A stretch of DNA of 64,000 nucleotides from an uncultured Coriobacteriaceae bacterium (GCA_902793195.1 CADBCS010000001.1:1-64000); one strand, 5' to 3'; numbered from the stretch's first letter, positions 1 to 9,667 are shown. Translations and numbers: made by a program. The notes: a model not told the origin generated them from the letters alone.

Positions 1-170
1 GCGGACCACCGGTCCCAGGCGGCAACACCCCCCGGGCCTTCGCAGAGGCAGGGGCGCAGGGCCGTCCTGGGACGGTCGGCCAGCAGCCCTACTTCCAAGT
101 GCCGGTAGGAGATGATAGGACCGTCGTCACTTTTCATCAAAGGGCACTTGATTTCAGGCTAGGAATACTG

Positions 171-346
171 TAATGGGGGAAGAGCGCCCTGATACTTTTC
201 GACCACCACCTGGAGTGGAGGAACAGGACGGGCCGCGACAGGACGTTTTGGGCCCGAGGCTACTATGTCAGCACCGTGGCCTTAACGAGGTCATGATAAG
301 GAAGTACGTCAGGAACCAGAAGGATGCGAGCAGGATGGCCCAGTAG
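171..346 (+). pseudogene. IS200/IS605 TnpA transposase relic (C-terminal part)
   Basis: Reading across two frames gives the C-terminal half of an IS200-type TnpA Y1 transposase: WGKSALILFDHHLEW, then TFWARGYYVSTV, then NEVMIRKYVRNQKD ending at a TAG. The family normally reads as one frame through a G-K-S-x-L-x-x-F, F-W-A-R-G-Y-Y-V-S-T-V and N-E-x-x-I-x-K-Y-I-R series. Here a stop precedes the first block and a frameshift lies after STV near position 275. The N-terminal half with the catalytic HUH motif is not recognisable upstream; bases 3-173 are open in one frame but match nothing I know. It is a dead copy; the family is clear, the exact left limit is not. Confidence 0.75.
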
Positions 347-408
347 GGTACCGATGCCCGCGGCTCTGCCGCAACTGCAGCATCGCAGCGAGAGCTGCGA
401 ACATAAAG

Positions 409-427
409 CCACCGGCTACGCCGGTGG
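409..427. repeat. subterminal hairpin of the IS200/IS605 relic
   Basis: An 8-bp perfect stem (CCACCGGC / GCCGGTGG) with a 3-nt loop lies about 60 bp after the relic's stop codon. IS200/IS605 ends are recognised as small imperfect hairpins, so this is probably the remains of the right end. Bases 430-766 beyond it hold no gene or repeat that I can see. Confidence 0.5.
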
Positions 428-766
428 TCAGTTATCGTGCAACCTTTGGCATTCCTCTAGCAGCTTCTTCAGTGGCGCATGGCGTGGATGCCTAGGCAAG
501 AGTGAACACACATGCAGATAAAGAAGTTGCTGAAGAAACTAAATTTCTGCCGTGAGGTGTATGGCCGATACCGTTCAGGTAGTTATGTTTCAGTGTGGAC
601 TCTGGACAGAGAATGTTATAGATGTTGTGCCAGATAAAACGATGCGCAAGTATATACCACATGAATCGTCTAGTCTCGTGGCATAGACATGATCGCCGAA
701 GTTCCTGCGGTGTTATGGCAAGAGAAGATTAACTGTCCTATTTGTATCCAAGGAAGGGTCTAACGT

Positions 767-3490
767 ATGCTAAGGATTGATAAGTCCATTCTTGATACGA
801 ATGGAGCGATTTGCGACAACATAAAACGACTCGGTGAAACCGATAGAGGTCTTTTGAGTCAGAATGTTCTTAGCCAGACACGTAACCTCGTAGAATACGT
901 AGCGATCAAGGTATATTCAGACGGCAAAGATGTTAACCCCAATGATTATGCCCTGCGTGTTGCTGCATTGAAGGATATGCAACGCAGAGGCGATTTGCGA
1001 TTTCTATATAAGTTTCATGAAATGCTCCAAAAGTCCGTGTCGCACTACACGGTGGACAAAGATGGGTCGGAACGTCTCATGCTCAAGTACTATGAGCATC
1101 TCCTTAGAATCAAGCTCTATTTAAAGCGGATCTTCGATTTGGATGTACTGGAGAATCTCGGAGACTTTCATTTGGACACGGACACCGAGCTCTCTGATTA
1201 CTATGGAAAGATCGCAGAAAGGATCGAATCCCCGAGTGCGCGAAGCTATCCGGTTGCTTATAACGACCGCTACTACGTGCAGAAAGTAAAGCCGTTTTTC
1301 GTTAATCAGAAGATATATTATGAAGTCACTTTTACCGCGGCAAATGCACGCGCCAGCAAGTTCAACCGAGTCATTGCGTTTACGCTACACGAGATTGTGG
1401 ATAACTATGCCGTCAAGTTTTCAATTCGCAACGACGTAGTTCGCATCCTTGATAGAGACATGTCCATCCTTGTGATAGATGGGTATGAGGTATCTATTCG
1501 CCCATGCGAGTGGGACAATCTGTCCGAGATATTTGGTCCGAAAGTGAGACATAGCACGAGTTCTAATGAATACAGGGAGATGATGAGATTCCTGACCGAT
1601 GTGAGAATGTCCTTAACTGAGCTGGTGAGCAGCGATCAGGAATACTACGACTTTATCAGGGGCAAGATCACCAAACGGGTCCAGACCACAAAGATCTACG
1701 AAATGCTGGATCGTTGCCGGGACATAATCGTTGGTGATAAGCCTGGCTCAAATGTATTGAGATACTTGCTTCACAAGATGAACAACCGTGTCATTAAAGG
1801 ACAGTGCTGGAACGAGCGATGCGGCAGGCTATCTAACCTTTATTTAAGCCATGGCTGTATCCCTTTTGACGAGATGCCCTATTGCACCTCCCTTCGGCAA
1901 CACAATCCGAGGATTTACGACTTGCTTGAGTCTATCCCTATTTCCGGCCACGAACATGAACTATTAGCCAGATGCGTAAAGAACAATACAGAAATAGAGA
2001 GACACCTATTCACGCCTAAAGATGAAATTGAAGGCTTTGAAAACATTGATGATTTGATAGAGAAACACAATTCCTCCTTATACTACAAGCATACCGGCCG
2101 GAGAATCAGAGAGTACAAGAATCACCTGTATATCAATAGCTATGTTGAAGATAGTGCCGAAATAATTAAAAAGCTGCAGGAATTGGCCTCATCGGGTGTT
2201 TCTCAATATACGGCATCCGTAGATTCGTGGATAGCCAGAGAGTCCTATATGATTGACGATGACGGCAAAAGAGAAGCCTTACGACGGATGTTCTCCAACT
2301 CGCGCGTCGCCCTAATTTACGGCTCCGCTGGCACAGGCAAGTCCACGCTCATCAAGCACATCTCCAATTTCTGGGCTGGCAAAGACAAGATATTCCTTGC
2401 CAACACGCATCCTGCCGTGGACAACATGCGCAGGAAGGTTACATCTGGGAATAGCGTATATAGTACAATCGCGAAGTTCCTCTCCGGGCGGAATCACGCC
2501 ACAGACTGCGACATTCTCTTTATTGACGAGTGCAGCACGGTTAGCAACAGCGACATGCGTCGTGTACTTGAAAAGGCGAGCTTCAAGCTGCTTGTTCTTG
2601 TCGGTGACACTTTTCAGATTGAGTCGATTTACTTTGGTAACTGGTTTAGCGTTGCCCAGAAATTTGTACCGGCTACATCCGTGTTTGAGCTGACCCACCC
2701 ATATCGAACGACGAACAGCAGTCTTCTGACCGTTTGGGATCGGGTGCGCGAGCTCGATGACGCGATCCTGGAGCCTATGGTGAAGAATGGGTACGTGGCG
2801 AGACTAGACAAGTCCATCTTCGAGCGCGGCGATGACGATGAAATCATCCTTTGTCTCAACTACGACGGATTATATGGCATCAACAATATCAACCGGTTCT
2901 TGCAAAATAGCAATCCTAATCCAGCCATCCTATGGGGGATTAGCACCTACAAAGTAGGCGACCCAATCCTGTTCAACGAGTCGAATATTTTCTCTCCTCT
3001 GATTCACAACAATTCGAAAGGAAAAATAATTGATATCAGGCCGGAGGAGCGGCAAATTTGGTTTGATATTGAACTCGAGGAATCGATTAACGAAATCGAT
3101 GCATGGGGCTATGGTTTTAAGCTGATTGGCGAATCGGAAGAGGGCAACTCCATTATTTCATTCAGTGTAAATAAGTATCGTAGCACCGATGAAGATGATG
3201 ACGACACTAATTCTACGGTCGTCCCATTCCAAGTCGCATATGCCGTCTCAATTCACAAGGCGCAAGGCTTAGAGTATGACTCAGTCAAGATTATTATTAC
3301 GAAAGAGACTGAGGAACGTATAACGCATAATATCTTCTATACAGCAATTACACGAGCTAAAAACAAGTTGAAGATATACTGGAGTCCAGAAACAGAACAA
3401 TCAGTGCTAGAACGGCTCGAGATCAAGAACTCAAACAAAGATGCTTATTTACTCGCACAGCTATCGTCACTATCGATGTCATCAGTATGA
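767..3490 (+). CDS. RecD-like superfamily 1 DNA helicase with long uncharacterised N-terminus
   Basis: The 907-aa protein has all landmarks of an SF1 (RecD2/Pif1/UvrD class) ATPase in its last 400 residues: Walker A GSAGTGKS (519-526), motif II FIDECS (D587 E588), motif III LVGDTFQ (around D614), motif V SIHKAQGLEYD (H830) and motif VI YTAITRAK (R863). Residues 1-500 match no family I can name and hold several Cys/His residues. The ATG follows an AAGGAAGGG site by 8 nt. It stands alone between mobile-element debris, is AT-richer than its surroundings and is intact, which suggests a transferred accessory gene. A single-gene anti-phage or DNA-repair role is possible but is only inference. Confidence 0.8.
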   Translation: MLRIDKSILDTNGAICDNIKRLGETDRGLLSQNVLSQTRNLVEYVAIKVYSDGKDVNPNDYALRVAALKDMQRRGDLRFLYKFHEMLQKSVSHYTVDKDGSERLMLKYYEHLLRIKLYLKRIFDLDVLENLGDFHLDTDTELSDYYGKIAERIESPSARSYPVAYNDRYYVQKVKPFFVNQKIYYEVTFTAANARASKFNRVIAFTLHEIVDNYAVKFSIRNDVVRILDRDMSILVIDGYEVSIRPCEWDNLSEIFGPKVRHSTSSNEYREMMRFLTDVRMSLTELVSSDQEYYDFIRGKITKRVQTTKIYEMLDRCRDIIVGDKPGSNVLRYLLHKMNNRVIKGQCWNERCGRLSNLYLSHGCIPFDEMPYCTSLRQHNPRIYDLLESIPISGHEHELLARCVKNNTEIERHLFTPKDEIEGFENIDDLIEKHNSSLYYKHTGRRIREYKNHLYINSYVEDSAEIIKKLQELASSGVSQYTASVDSWIARESYMIDDDGKREALRRMFSNSRVALIYGSAGTGKSTLIKHISNFWAGKDKIFLANTHPAVDNMRRKVTSGNSVYSTIAKFLSGRNHATDCDILFIDECSTVSNSDMRRVLEKASFKLLVLVGDTFQIESIYFGNWFSVAQKFVPATSVFELTHPYRTTNSSLLTVWDRVRELDDAILEPMVKNGYVARLDKSIFERGDDDEIILCLNYDGLYGINNINRFLQNSNPNPAILWGISTYKVGDPILFNESNIFSPLIHNNSKGKIIDIRPEERQIWFDIELEESINEIDAWGYGFKLIGESEEGNSIISFSVNKYRSTDEDDDDTNSTVVPFQVAYAVSIHKAQGLEYDSVKIIITKETEERITHNIFYTAITRAKNKLKIYWSPETEQSVLERLEIKNSNKDAYLLAQLSSLSMSSV

Positions 3491-3584
3491 TATGCGTCCT
3501 GCCAACGGTAGTCTAACGGGAGTGCCGCCATTGACAGGCCGACTTCAGCCTTGGAAGAGTCGCCTGACATTCATGCCCTCGCAT

Positions 3585-4075
3585 TCATGGCGTCGCGGGT
3601 CGGATAACGCGGAAGCGAGCCTGATCGCCTGGCCACGCTTCCGCGACCCCGACTTCGAAGCCCGTGGACGTCCGTTCGTCGGCTAGGGTACTGGCGAACC
3701 TCTCGGCGCTGCCGAGCCTGCGCAGGCGCGCGAGCTCGTGGCCGTGTCTCGCGAAAGGTCGTTTGGGCATGGGCAAGGTGCTGCCGGGTTTTCCGGTGAC
3801 CGAAACGCCGAAGCCCCAACTTGAACGAGCGCGCCCTTGCCGCAGTCAAGCAGCGTGTTTTCCATGGTCGCGGGGTCAATCGCGAAGTCAATGACCCCCA
3901 CGTTCCTCGGCCTGTCGACGTCGGACGGCGCCATGGCGAAGGGTTCGCCTCTACCTATGAGCGTTAGCCGTAGCTCATACTCGCGTCCCGCACCATCCTT
4001 TCCTCCGATGCAGCGGGAGCACAGCCGCTCAAGCGCTTCGAAGTCTTCCCTGTCCATGTCGGCGAGTATGGACAT
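3585..4075 (-). pseudogene. frameshifted gene of unknown function
   Basis: From an ATG at 4075 a plausible acidic, protein-like frame (MSILADMDREDFEALERLCS...) runs for about 90 codons, with a C-x-x-C (CSRC) near residue 20. It then loses sense near 3800; the neighbouring frame continues as PKRPFARHGHELARLRRLG to a stop at 3585. I read this as one decayed gene with a single frameshift. The product is not recognised. The region 3491-3584 between it and the helicase is empty. Confidence 0.4.
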
Positions 4076-4095
4076 AGCAGGCGCGCGTCGTGCAA

Positions 4096-4278
4096 GGGGA
4101 CTCCGTCGAGGGCTTCGGATGGAACGGGCACGACATCCTGAGCCTGTGCATCGTCGCCCGCAAGGCGCAGCTCTACCTCCGCAAGGCCCACGCCGACCCC
4201 GACGCGACCGTCGCGCGCCTCGACGACCTCGAGCGCGCGATGGGATCGCGCGAGGCGTTCGCGGGCGCCTTCGACCCC
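4096..4278 (+). pseudogene. fragment of an unrecognised protein
   Basis: About 60 codons in one frame look like a real protein interior (GFGWNGHDILSLCIVARKAQ, then LDDLERAMGSREAFAGAF). There is no start site, and nothing sensible precedes or follows. It is divergent to the relic at 3585-4075 and abuts it at the start. Function unknown; probably scrap left by insertion and deletion around the IS30 site. Confidence 0.3.
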
Positions 4279-4470
4279 CTCCTGCTTGTTTTGCAGCTCC
4301 GCACATGGGGTCGGCGCGAGCCTGGCCCTATTTGCCGGGGTCTTTGCCTGATTGCCGTCGAACGGGGCATCTTGAAAGGGTTGATGCATCGGCTTCGGAT
4401 CCATTTTGCAAGGTTGGGTGCAACTGTTGCATTTCGGTTTGCAGTGTTGCATTTAGATTTGCGAGCAACC

Positions 4471-4503
4471 CTTAGTTTTTCAATCAAGCCCGGAGGGCGA
4501 CCC
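4471..4503 (+). repeat. 33-bp direct repeat, left copy (solo IS30 right end plus flank)
   Basis: The 33 bases are identical to 8464-8496. The first 18 form the right end of the IS30-type element (ending TTCAATCAAG) and the last 15 are flanking DNA. About 70 bp before each copy are also related (repeated TTGCA-containing motifs). This left copy therefore looks like the right end of a second, lost IS30 copy abutting the left end of the present one. Confidence 0.65.
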
Positions 4504-5339
4504 CTTGATTGAATTTTGAATTGCAAAGCCCTTTTCGTTTAGTTTTGCAATGGGCCACCACCTCCCCTAGCCTTGTGCCAGTCCCTGGGCACGGGAAGGG
4601 AGGTGCGTCATGCCCAGAGGAAAGGGAAAGCACCTGGACATATCCGACCGCGTGACCATAGAGAGGTCCCTCAAGGAGGGCGACTCGCTGTCCCAGATAG
4701 CGAGGGTCCTGGGCGTCTCGACGTCGACCGTCTCTCGCGAGATAAGGCAGAACAGGACGTTCTACCTCGTGAGGTCGTCGATCAAGCGCGAGCTCTGCGT
4801 GCACTACGGCGAGTGCGCCGTCACCGGGCTGTGCGACGTCGGCTGCGCCAGGACCGCCTGCAAGAGGTGCCGCTCGAACCAGTGCACGCTGCTGTGCCCG
4901 GAGTGGGAGGAGCGCACGTGCGACCTGCTCGGGCGCGCCCCGTTCGTCTGCGGGACCTGCAGGAGGCGCGCGAACTGCAGCTTCCGGCGGGCGAAGTACG
5001 GCGCCCGCGACGCCCAGACCAAATACGAGAGGCGCCTGTGCGAGTCCAGGAGCGGCGTGTCGGTGACGCCGGAGCAGCTCGAGTCCATGGTCGCCCACGC
5101 GAGGAGGCTCATGGCCCAGGGCCACAGCATAGAGGCGATATGGTCGGAGAACCCGGGCCTGTTCCCGGTGAGCTCGAGGACCTTCCGCAACTACGTGGAC
5201 AGGGGCGTGTTCGGCCTGGCGAGCATCGAGCTGCCCAAGAAGGTCAAGTACAAGCCGAGGAGGACGGGCAAGGCGGCGGCCGGGGGCTGCGTCGACGCGA
5301 CGGGAAGGACCTACGGGGACTTCCTCGCCCTCGCCGAGG

Positions 5340-5346
5340 ACCTGCG
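5340..5346. repeat. IS21 target-site duplication (pair with 7643-7649)
   Basis: ACCTGCG occurs directly before the left end and directly after the right end of IS21. Seven bases is within the 4-8 bp usual for the family, and removing one copy restores the IS30 reading frame exactly. Confidence 0.9.
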
Positions 5347-5495
5347 TGTTGCCGCTAATCTAAAAACTACCAGCTGGACCAATGTCGGCCACCGATTTGA
5401 CAAAGGAGGACTTACCAGTTTCACCAACGTAGTTTCGCCAATTCCACCATTAAGGAAGTAAGCTGCCGCCGTCGGGACAAGGACGGGAGGGCAGC

Positions 5496-6758
5496 ATGGA
5501 CGGCAACCTGATTGGAGAGCTGAACATCATGAAGGAAGCGGGTATCAAGCCCAACTTCTCGGAGGTGGCCAGGCGCTACGGCGTCGACCGGCACACCGTG
5601 TCGAAGTACTGGAACGGAGGTGGCGAGCAGCCCGCGGACGGCAGGTCCGGCAGGGAGAGCTGCTTCGACGGCCTGCGCGCGGAGATCGAGGGTAGGGCGC
5701 AGCTGCCGGGCGTCACGGCCAAGGGCATACACGAGTGGCTGCTCGACCGGCACGCCTCCGACGAGAGGAAGCTCGCCGGGTACAACGCGTTCACGCACTG
5801 GCTGAGGACCAGGGGCGTGGAGGTGGGCGTCCCCGGCGAGGTCGAGGCGCACCCCAGGTTCGAGACCGCCCCCGGCGAGCAGCTGCAGTTCGACTGGAAG
5901 GAGGACCTGCTCATGCACGGCCGCGACGGCACCGGGTACGCGTTCAACGTCTTCAGCGCGACCCTGGGCTACTCGAGGCTCCATGTCTTCATAAGGACGC
6001 TCACGAGGACGCGGGACGACCTGCTGAGGTGCCTCTTCCTCACGATCGCGCTGCTCGGCGGCGTCTGCCGGCTGTGGCTCACGGACAACATGTCGGCGAT
6101 CGCCACGATCGGCGGCGACGGGTCCAGGAGGCGCGACCCGAGGGTCGCGAGGTTCGCCCGCGAGGCCGGCTTCGAGCTCGTCCTGTGCAGGGTGCGCACT
6201 CCCCAGACCAAGGGCAAGGACGAGAGCGCCAACCGCTTCCTCTCGAGGCTGCGCGCCTACGAGGGCGACTTCGACGGCTGGGACGAGCTCGACGGGATCA
6301 TCGCGCGCATCCAGCGCCGCAGCAACGAGGAGCCCAACGAGACCACCGGGCTCCCGCCGCAGCTGCTCTTCGCCCGCGGCGAGAAGGATGCGCTCGCGCC
6401 CGTGGGCAACCTGGGGCTGCTGGAGTCCATGCTCGGCGACGTGACGCGCCAGAGGGTCCCGTCCACCATGCTCGTGCGGGCCGCCGGGCGCGAGTGGTCC
6501 GTGCCCAGGCGCTGCATCGGCCGCGAGGTGCGCTGCGTCCTGCAGCCCGGCGGGCGTCTGTCGGTCTTCGACGGCGACGGCCTCGTCGCCAGCCACGACA
6601 CGACGGTCCCGGCGAAGCCCGTGAACTACGACCCCGCGCACTACGCCGAGGCCATGTCGGACAAGCGCTGGGGCGGCGCCGACGCCGACATCGAGGAGGC
6701 CGCGCGCCGCAACCTCGAGCTGCTCGACGGGCTGGGCTCGCTCGGGGGCGACCTGTGA
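5496..6758 (+). CDS. istA: IS21 transposase IstA
   Basis: The 420-aa protein starts with an N-terminal HTH (FSEVARRYGVDRHTVSKYW, residues 21-39), followed by an rve-type DDE core with D133 (QFDWKED), D197 (WLTDNMS) and E243 (KGKDESANRF). The length is slightly below the usual 400-510 aa but all parts are there. The ATG follows GGAGG by 7 nt. Its stop overlaps the istB start as TGATG, so translation is probably coupled. IstA cuts and joins the element ends and needs IstB. Confidence 0.93.
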   Translation: MDGNLIGELNIMKEAGIKPNFSEVARRYGVDRHTVSKYWNGGGEQPADGRSGRESCFDGLRAEIEGRAQLPGVTAKGIHEWLLDRHASDERKLAGYNAFTHWLRTRGVEVGVPGEVEAHPRFETAPGEQLQFDWKEDLLMHGRDGTGYAFNVFSATLGYSRLHVFIRTLTRTRDDLLRCLFLTIALLGGVCRLWLTDNMSAIATIGGDGSRRRDPRVARFAREAGFELVLCRVRTPQTKGKDESANRFLSRLRAYEGDFDGWDELDGIIARIQRRSNEEPNETTGLPPQLLFARGEKDALAPVGNLGLLESMLGDVTRQRVPSTMLVRAAGREWSVPRRCIGREVRCVLQPGGRLSVFDGDGLVASHDTTVPAKPVNYDPAHYAEAMSDKRWGGADADIEEAARRNLELLDGLGSLGGDL

Positions 6759-7558
6759 TGGCGGCGCCGGTCGTGGAGGCGAGCCCCGCCGTGCGCGTCC
6801 GCTCGAACCTCGAGGAGCTGGGCATGGACAGGATGGCGGAGCTCGCCGGGGAGCACATGTCGCTGGTCGCCGCGGGGTCCAAGACCTACGCAGAGTCGCT
6901 GCTCGAGCTCACCGACGCGCAGATCGCGGCCGTGCGCGAGCGCGACCTGTGGAGGCGCGTCCAGAAGGCGAACTTCCCCTACGTGAAGACGCTCGCGGAC
7001 TTCGACTTCTCGTTCCAGCCGTCCCTGAGCCGGCCCGTCGTGGAGGACCTGGCCACCATGGGGTTCCTCGAGCGCGGGGAGAACGTCGTGCTGGTGGGCT
7101 CTCCGGGGGTGGGCAAGACCCACATCGCGGTCTCGCTGGGCGTGGAGGCCGTGAGGTGCCGCAAGCTCACGTACTTCGCCGACTGCCAGCGCCTGGTGGA
7201 CGACCTCAAGAGGGCGGCGGCCAAGGGCCAGCTGGAGCGGCGGATGAGGTTCTACGCCCACCTGTCGCTGCTCATCCTGGACGAGCTGGGCTACCTCGGC
7301 ATCGACAAGGAGGGCGCCGACCTGCTGTTCCAGCTCGTGAGCAGGCGCTACGAGCGCAGGTCGACCATCGTCACGACCAACGTCGGCATAGGGGCGTGGG
7401 CGCAGGTCTTCGGCGACCCGGTGACGGCGTCGGCCATAGCCGACAGGGTGTGCCACCACTGCCACGTGATCAGGATAACGGGCAGGTCCTACAGGATGAA
7501 GGACATCCTCCCCGACCTCCCGGGGAGGGACCGGAGGGACGCCGAAAACGGCGAATGA
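6758..7558 (+). CDS. istB: IS21 helper ATPase IstB
   Basis: This 266-aa AAA+ ATPase of the DnaC/IstB type has Walker A GSPGVGKT (114-121), Walker B LLILDELGY and a C-terminal sensor region (RVCHHCHVIRITGRSYR). The start is chosen at the ATG that overlaps the istA stop by one base; an open frame continues upstream but only as an overlap with istA. In IS21 this protein loads at the target and stimulates IstA. The gene is intact. Confidence 0.93.
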   Translation: MAAPVVEASPAVRVRSNLEELGMDRMAELAGEHMSLVAAGSKTYAESLLELTDAQIAAVRERDLWRRVQKANFPYVKTLADFDFSFQPSLSRPVVEDLATMGFLERGENVVLVGSPGVGKTHIAVSLGVEAVRCRKLTYFADCQRLVDDLKRAAAKGQLERRMRFYAHLSLLILDELGYLGIDKEGADLLFQLVSRRYERRSTIVTTNVGIGAWAQVFGDPVTASAIADRVCHHCHVIRITGRSYRMKDILPDLPGRDRRDAENGE

Positions 7559-8238
7559 GCGTTTGTGGAATTGGCGAAACTACGTTGGTGGGATTGGTGT
7601 GTGGAATTGGCGAAATTGGCGAAATCCTAATTGACGGTAACAACCTGCGCCGCGCGGCCTTCCAGCTGGACTGCGTGATGGGGCGCGTGCACGACGCCCA
7701 GTGCGTCATGTCGTTCCACGTGCCGCGCATCGAGTTCCAGATATACCTGCTGCTCGCGGCGCACGTCGCGGCGGAGGTCGTCCGCGCGCTGGACTTCATC
7801 GAGCTCGCCTGCGGGGGCGCGTTCGCCCGGCTGTTCCCCGTGGGGCTCACCGACCGCGGCGGCGAGTTCTCGGACGCCGAGGGGATCGAGCGGTCCGCCG
7901 CCGACCCGGGGAGGAGGCGCTGCTCCATATACTACTGCGACCCCATGGCCTCCCACCAGAAGGGCTCGTGCGAGAAGAACCACGTCGAGTTCCGCAAGGT
8001 CGTCCCCAAGGGGACCAGCATGGACGCGCTCACCGCCGACGACATGGCGACGATAACCAGCCACGTCAACTCCTACCCCAGGCCCAGCCTGGGCGGGATG
8101 GCCCCGATCGACCTCGCGCTGGCGATCCTGCCGCGCTCGCTGTTCGAGGAGCTGGGGATCGGGAGGGTCGAGCCGGGCGAGGTGGTGATGACACCTCGCC
8201 TGCTCGGCCTGGACCGGCGGGGCGGAGCGACAGGTTAG

Positions 8239-8624
8239 ACCGATAGACCGATAGACCGTTGGACATTCGTGCCTGGGGCCGGTGATAGCTCGATCGCCGC
8301 CGACGTTGCGCTAAGTTTTGCAGACGCGCGTCCGGGGCTGGCGCCAGCATGCCGAAAAAACACAGGACTAGCAGCGCGTTCTCCGCCCGCGTGCGCGACT
8401 GCGGGGCACCCCCGTTTTGCAGGACTTACCGAAACCCGTTGCATTTACCCTTGCAACGTTGCACTTAGTTTTTCAATCAAGCCCGGAGGGCGACCCTATC
8501 GAAATTGTCGTAATGACACGAGCGTAGATGGGATATACTGAGCATGAACGCCACCTCCCGCCGGGAGGAGAGGAAGTCGGAGCCGGATTGCCCGTGAGGT
8601 CATGGGAGCCGGCTCCGGCGCTTT
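8239..8624. other. IS30 right-end region and intergenic DNA
   Basis: This stretch holds no gene. It contains the non-coding right part of the IS30 element to 8481, the second copy of the 33-bp repeat (8464-8496), and a possible stem at about 8576-8614 (CGGAGCCGG / CCGGCTCCG) that could end transcription of the leftward gene at 8625. The terminator reading is weak because no clear T-run follows on that strand. Confidence 0.35.
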
Positions 8625-9269
8625 TCATGCGGGTATCTCGATGACCTCGATCGAGGCGAGCGCCAAAGCCCAATCGGCGCTCCACGTGCGTGCGCCGGGT
8701 GTCCCGCAGAGGGTCTCTCCGTATGCGCCCAGAATTTGGTCGGGAAGCCAGAGCCCGTGCTCCTCGGTGCCGGCGTGCGTTACGAGGATGTCCGAGATGG
8801 CGCCCTGCCTCCTCAGGTACTTCGCGGTCTCCACGTCCCTCAGGTCGGCCTTCCGGTCCCTGCCCTCGAGAATCGCCAGGGAGACTCCCAGCTCCTCCAA
8901 GGCGGGCAGCAGGGCGCCGAGGCACTTCCTCCGTGCCCTTTCCTGCTTTTGGCGGTCGAGCGGAGCGGCTACTACCACGGTGGTGAGGTGGTCCATCTCC
9001 GCGATGGCCCGCACGGACTTCTTTCTCAGTGGCAGCGGCATGTCACGCCAGTGCAGTTTGCGGGCACCACGTTGGAAGAGGGCTTCGAATGGTGCGAGCT
9101 GGTCGTCTCGCATGGGAACGGTCGCCGCCATGAGATATGACGGTGGGTCGGCTGCCATTCGAATGCTCTCGTCCACGTAAGCGATGGTGGTGAGTCCCAT
9201 CGCATCGGCGCTGTCACCTGTCGAACTCTTAGGTTTCTTGGCATTAGTCTGTTTGGAGTTTGCGCTCAT
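8625..9269 (-). CDS. DUF3800-like protein
   Basis: The 214-aa product begins, after a lysine-rich lead, with AYVDESIRM, the D-E-S entry typical of the DUF3800 family, whose members are thought to have an RNase H-like fold and often sit in mobile or defence regions. A conserved-looking DMPLPLRKK segment and a C-terminal LPDQILGAYGE follow. The start at 9269 is preceded by AGGAAGGA at 6 nt; a longer frame to 9350 lacks a ribosome site. Activity is unknown. Two further DUF3800-like scraps occur in the window (24892-25015 and 32866-33114). Confidence 0.6.
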   Translation of the reverse strand: MSANSKQTNAKKPKSSTGDSADAMGLTTIAYVDESIRMAADPPSYLMAATVPMRDDQLAPFEALFQRGARKLHWRDMPLPLRKKSVRAIAEMDHLTTVVVAAPLDRQKQERARRKCLGALLPALEELGVSLAILEGRDRKADLRDVETAKYLRRQGAISDILVTHAGTEEHGLWLPDQILGAYGETLCGTPGARTWSADWALALASIEVIEIPA

Positions 9270-9667
9270 GACAAGTCCTTCCTTCCGACGGAGCGTACTG
9301 TCGATGCCGGGCGCCGACGTTGGCGCGGCGGCCGCATTCCCCTCGATCACTCCGTCAAGGAGGTTATTGCGCGTTCGCTATTTTAGCGCAGTCACTAGAA
9401 ATATTCAAACTATGGAATTGCGATTTGTGCTTCGGTAGTGTCGGGAATGTTGGTGTAACGGCCATTTCGCAGGCAGCGCGGCCAGCCACCTGAGAACCTC
9501 GAATCAATGCCTCTTTCCAAGCGGACGCCGCAGGTGACCAATCGTCGTTTAGCCAGCCAGGCTTTCTGCTAGGGCGCCAAAGCAACCATTGATTATTCAC
9601 GCCGTGGACGACCACCGATACCAAACAGGTAACCACCCAATCTCAACCAAGTGACCGCCCGCCCGCG
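9270..9667. other. gene-free stretch with a 26-bp dispersed repeat
   Basis: No convincing gene was found on either strand. Bases 9541-9566 match 12318-12343 at 25 of 26 positions in the same orientation, and the following 35 bases are loosely similar too. The two copies bracket the MITE pair and the Septu-like locus. Confidence 0.5.

Larger units (their letters stand above)
5347..7642 (+). mobile_element. intact IS21-family insertion sequence
   Basis: The ends are TGTTGCCGCTAAT at 5347 and the related inverted copy AATTGACGGTAACA ending at 7642. A 26-bp perfect inner inverted repeat sits at 5422-5447 and 7565-7590, the multiple-terminal-repeat layout known for IS21. The element is 2,296 bp, carries istA and istB, and is bounded by 7-bp target duplications ACCTGCG. 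Everything expected for transposition is present. Confidence 0.9.
4610..8238 (+). pseudogene. IS30-family transposase split by IS21 insertion
   Basis: The N-terminal 245 codons (4610-5346) carry the IS30 helix-turn-helix (LSQIARVLGVSTSTVSREI) and a Cys-rich finger. The C-terminal part resumes at 7650. Removing 5347-7642 plus one 7-bp target copy restores LAEDLRRAAFQLDCVMGR in frame and a 441-aa protein with the DDE residues in LDCVMGR, LTDRGGEFSD and CEKNHVEFR. The ATG follows a GGGAGGTG site by 5 nt. No other lesion is visible, so the gene was probably functional until IS21 landed. Confidence 0.9.
4504..8481 (+). mobile_element. IS30-family element interrupted by IS21
   Basis: The proposed ends are short inverted repeats: CTTGATTGAA at 4504-4513 and its complement TTCAATCAAG at 8472-8481. 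They enclose the split IS30 transposase and the inserted IS21. Subtracting IS21 and one target duplication leaves an element of about 1.7 kb, long for IS30 (usually 1.0-1.7 kb) but plausible. The ends are inferred from the repeat and from the solo right end at 4503; they are less certain than the gene. Confidence 0.5.

Noticed and set aside
324-521. Open frame of 65 codons after the IS200 relic
   Set aside because: No ribosome site, odd composition, and it overlaps the relic's end and its terminal hairpin.
5735-6757. Long open frame extending istB upstream
   Set aside because: It is an Arg/Ala-rich shadow of istA; the IstB family start fits ATG 6758, which overlaps the istA stop.
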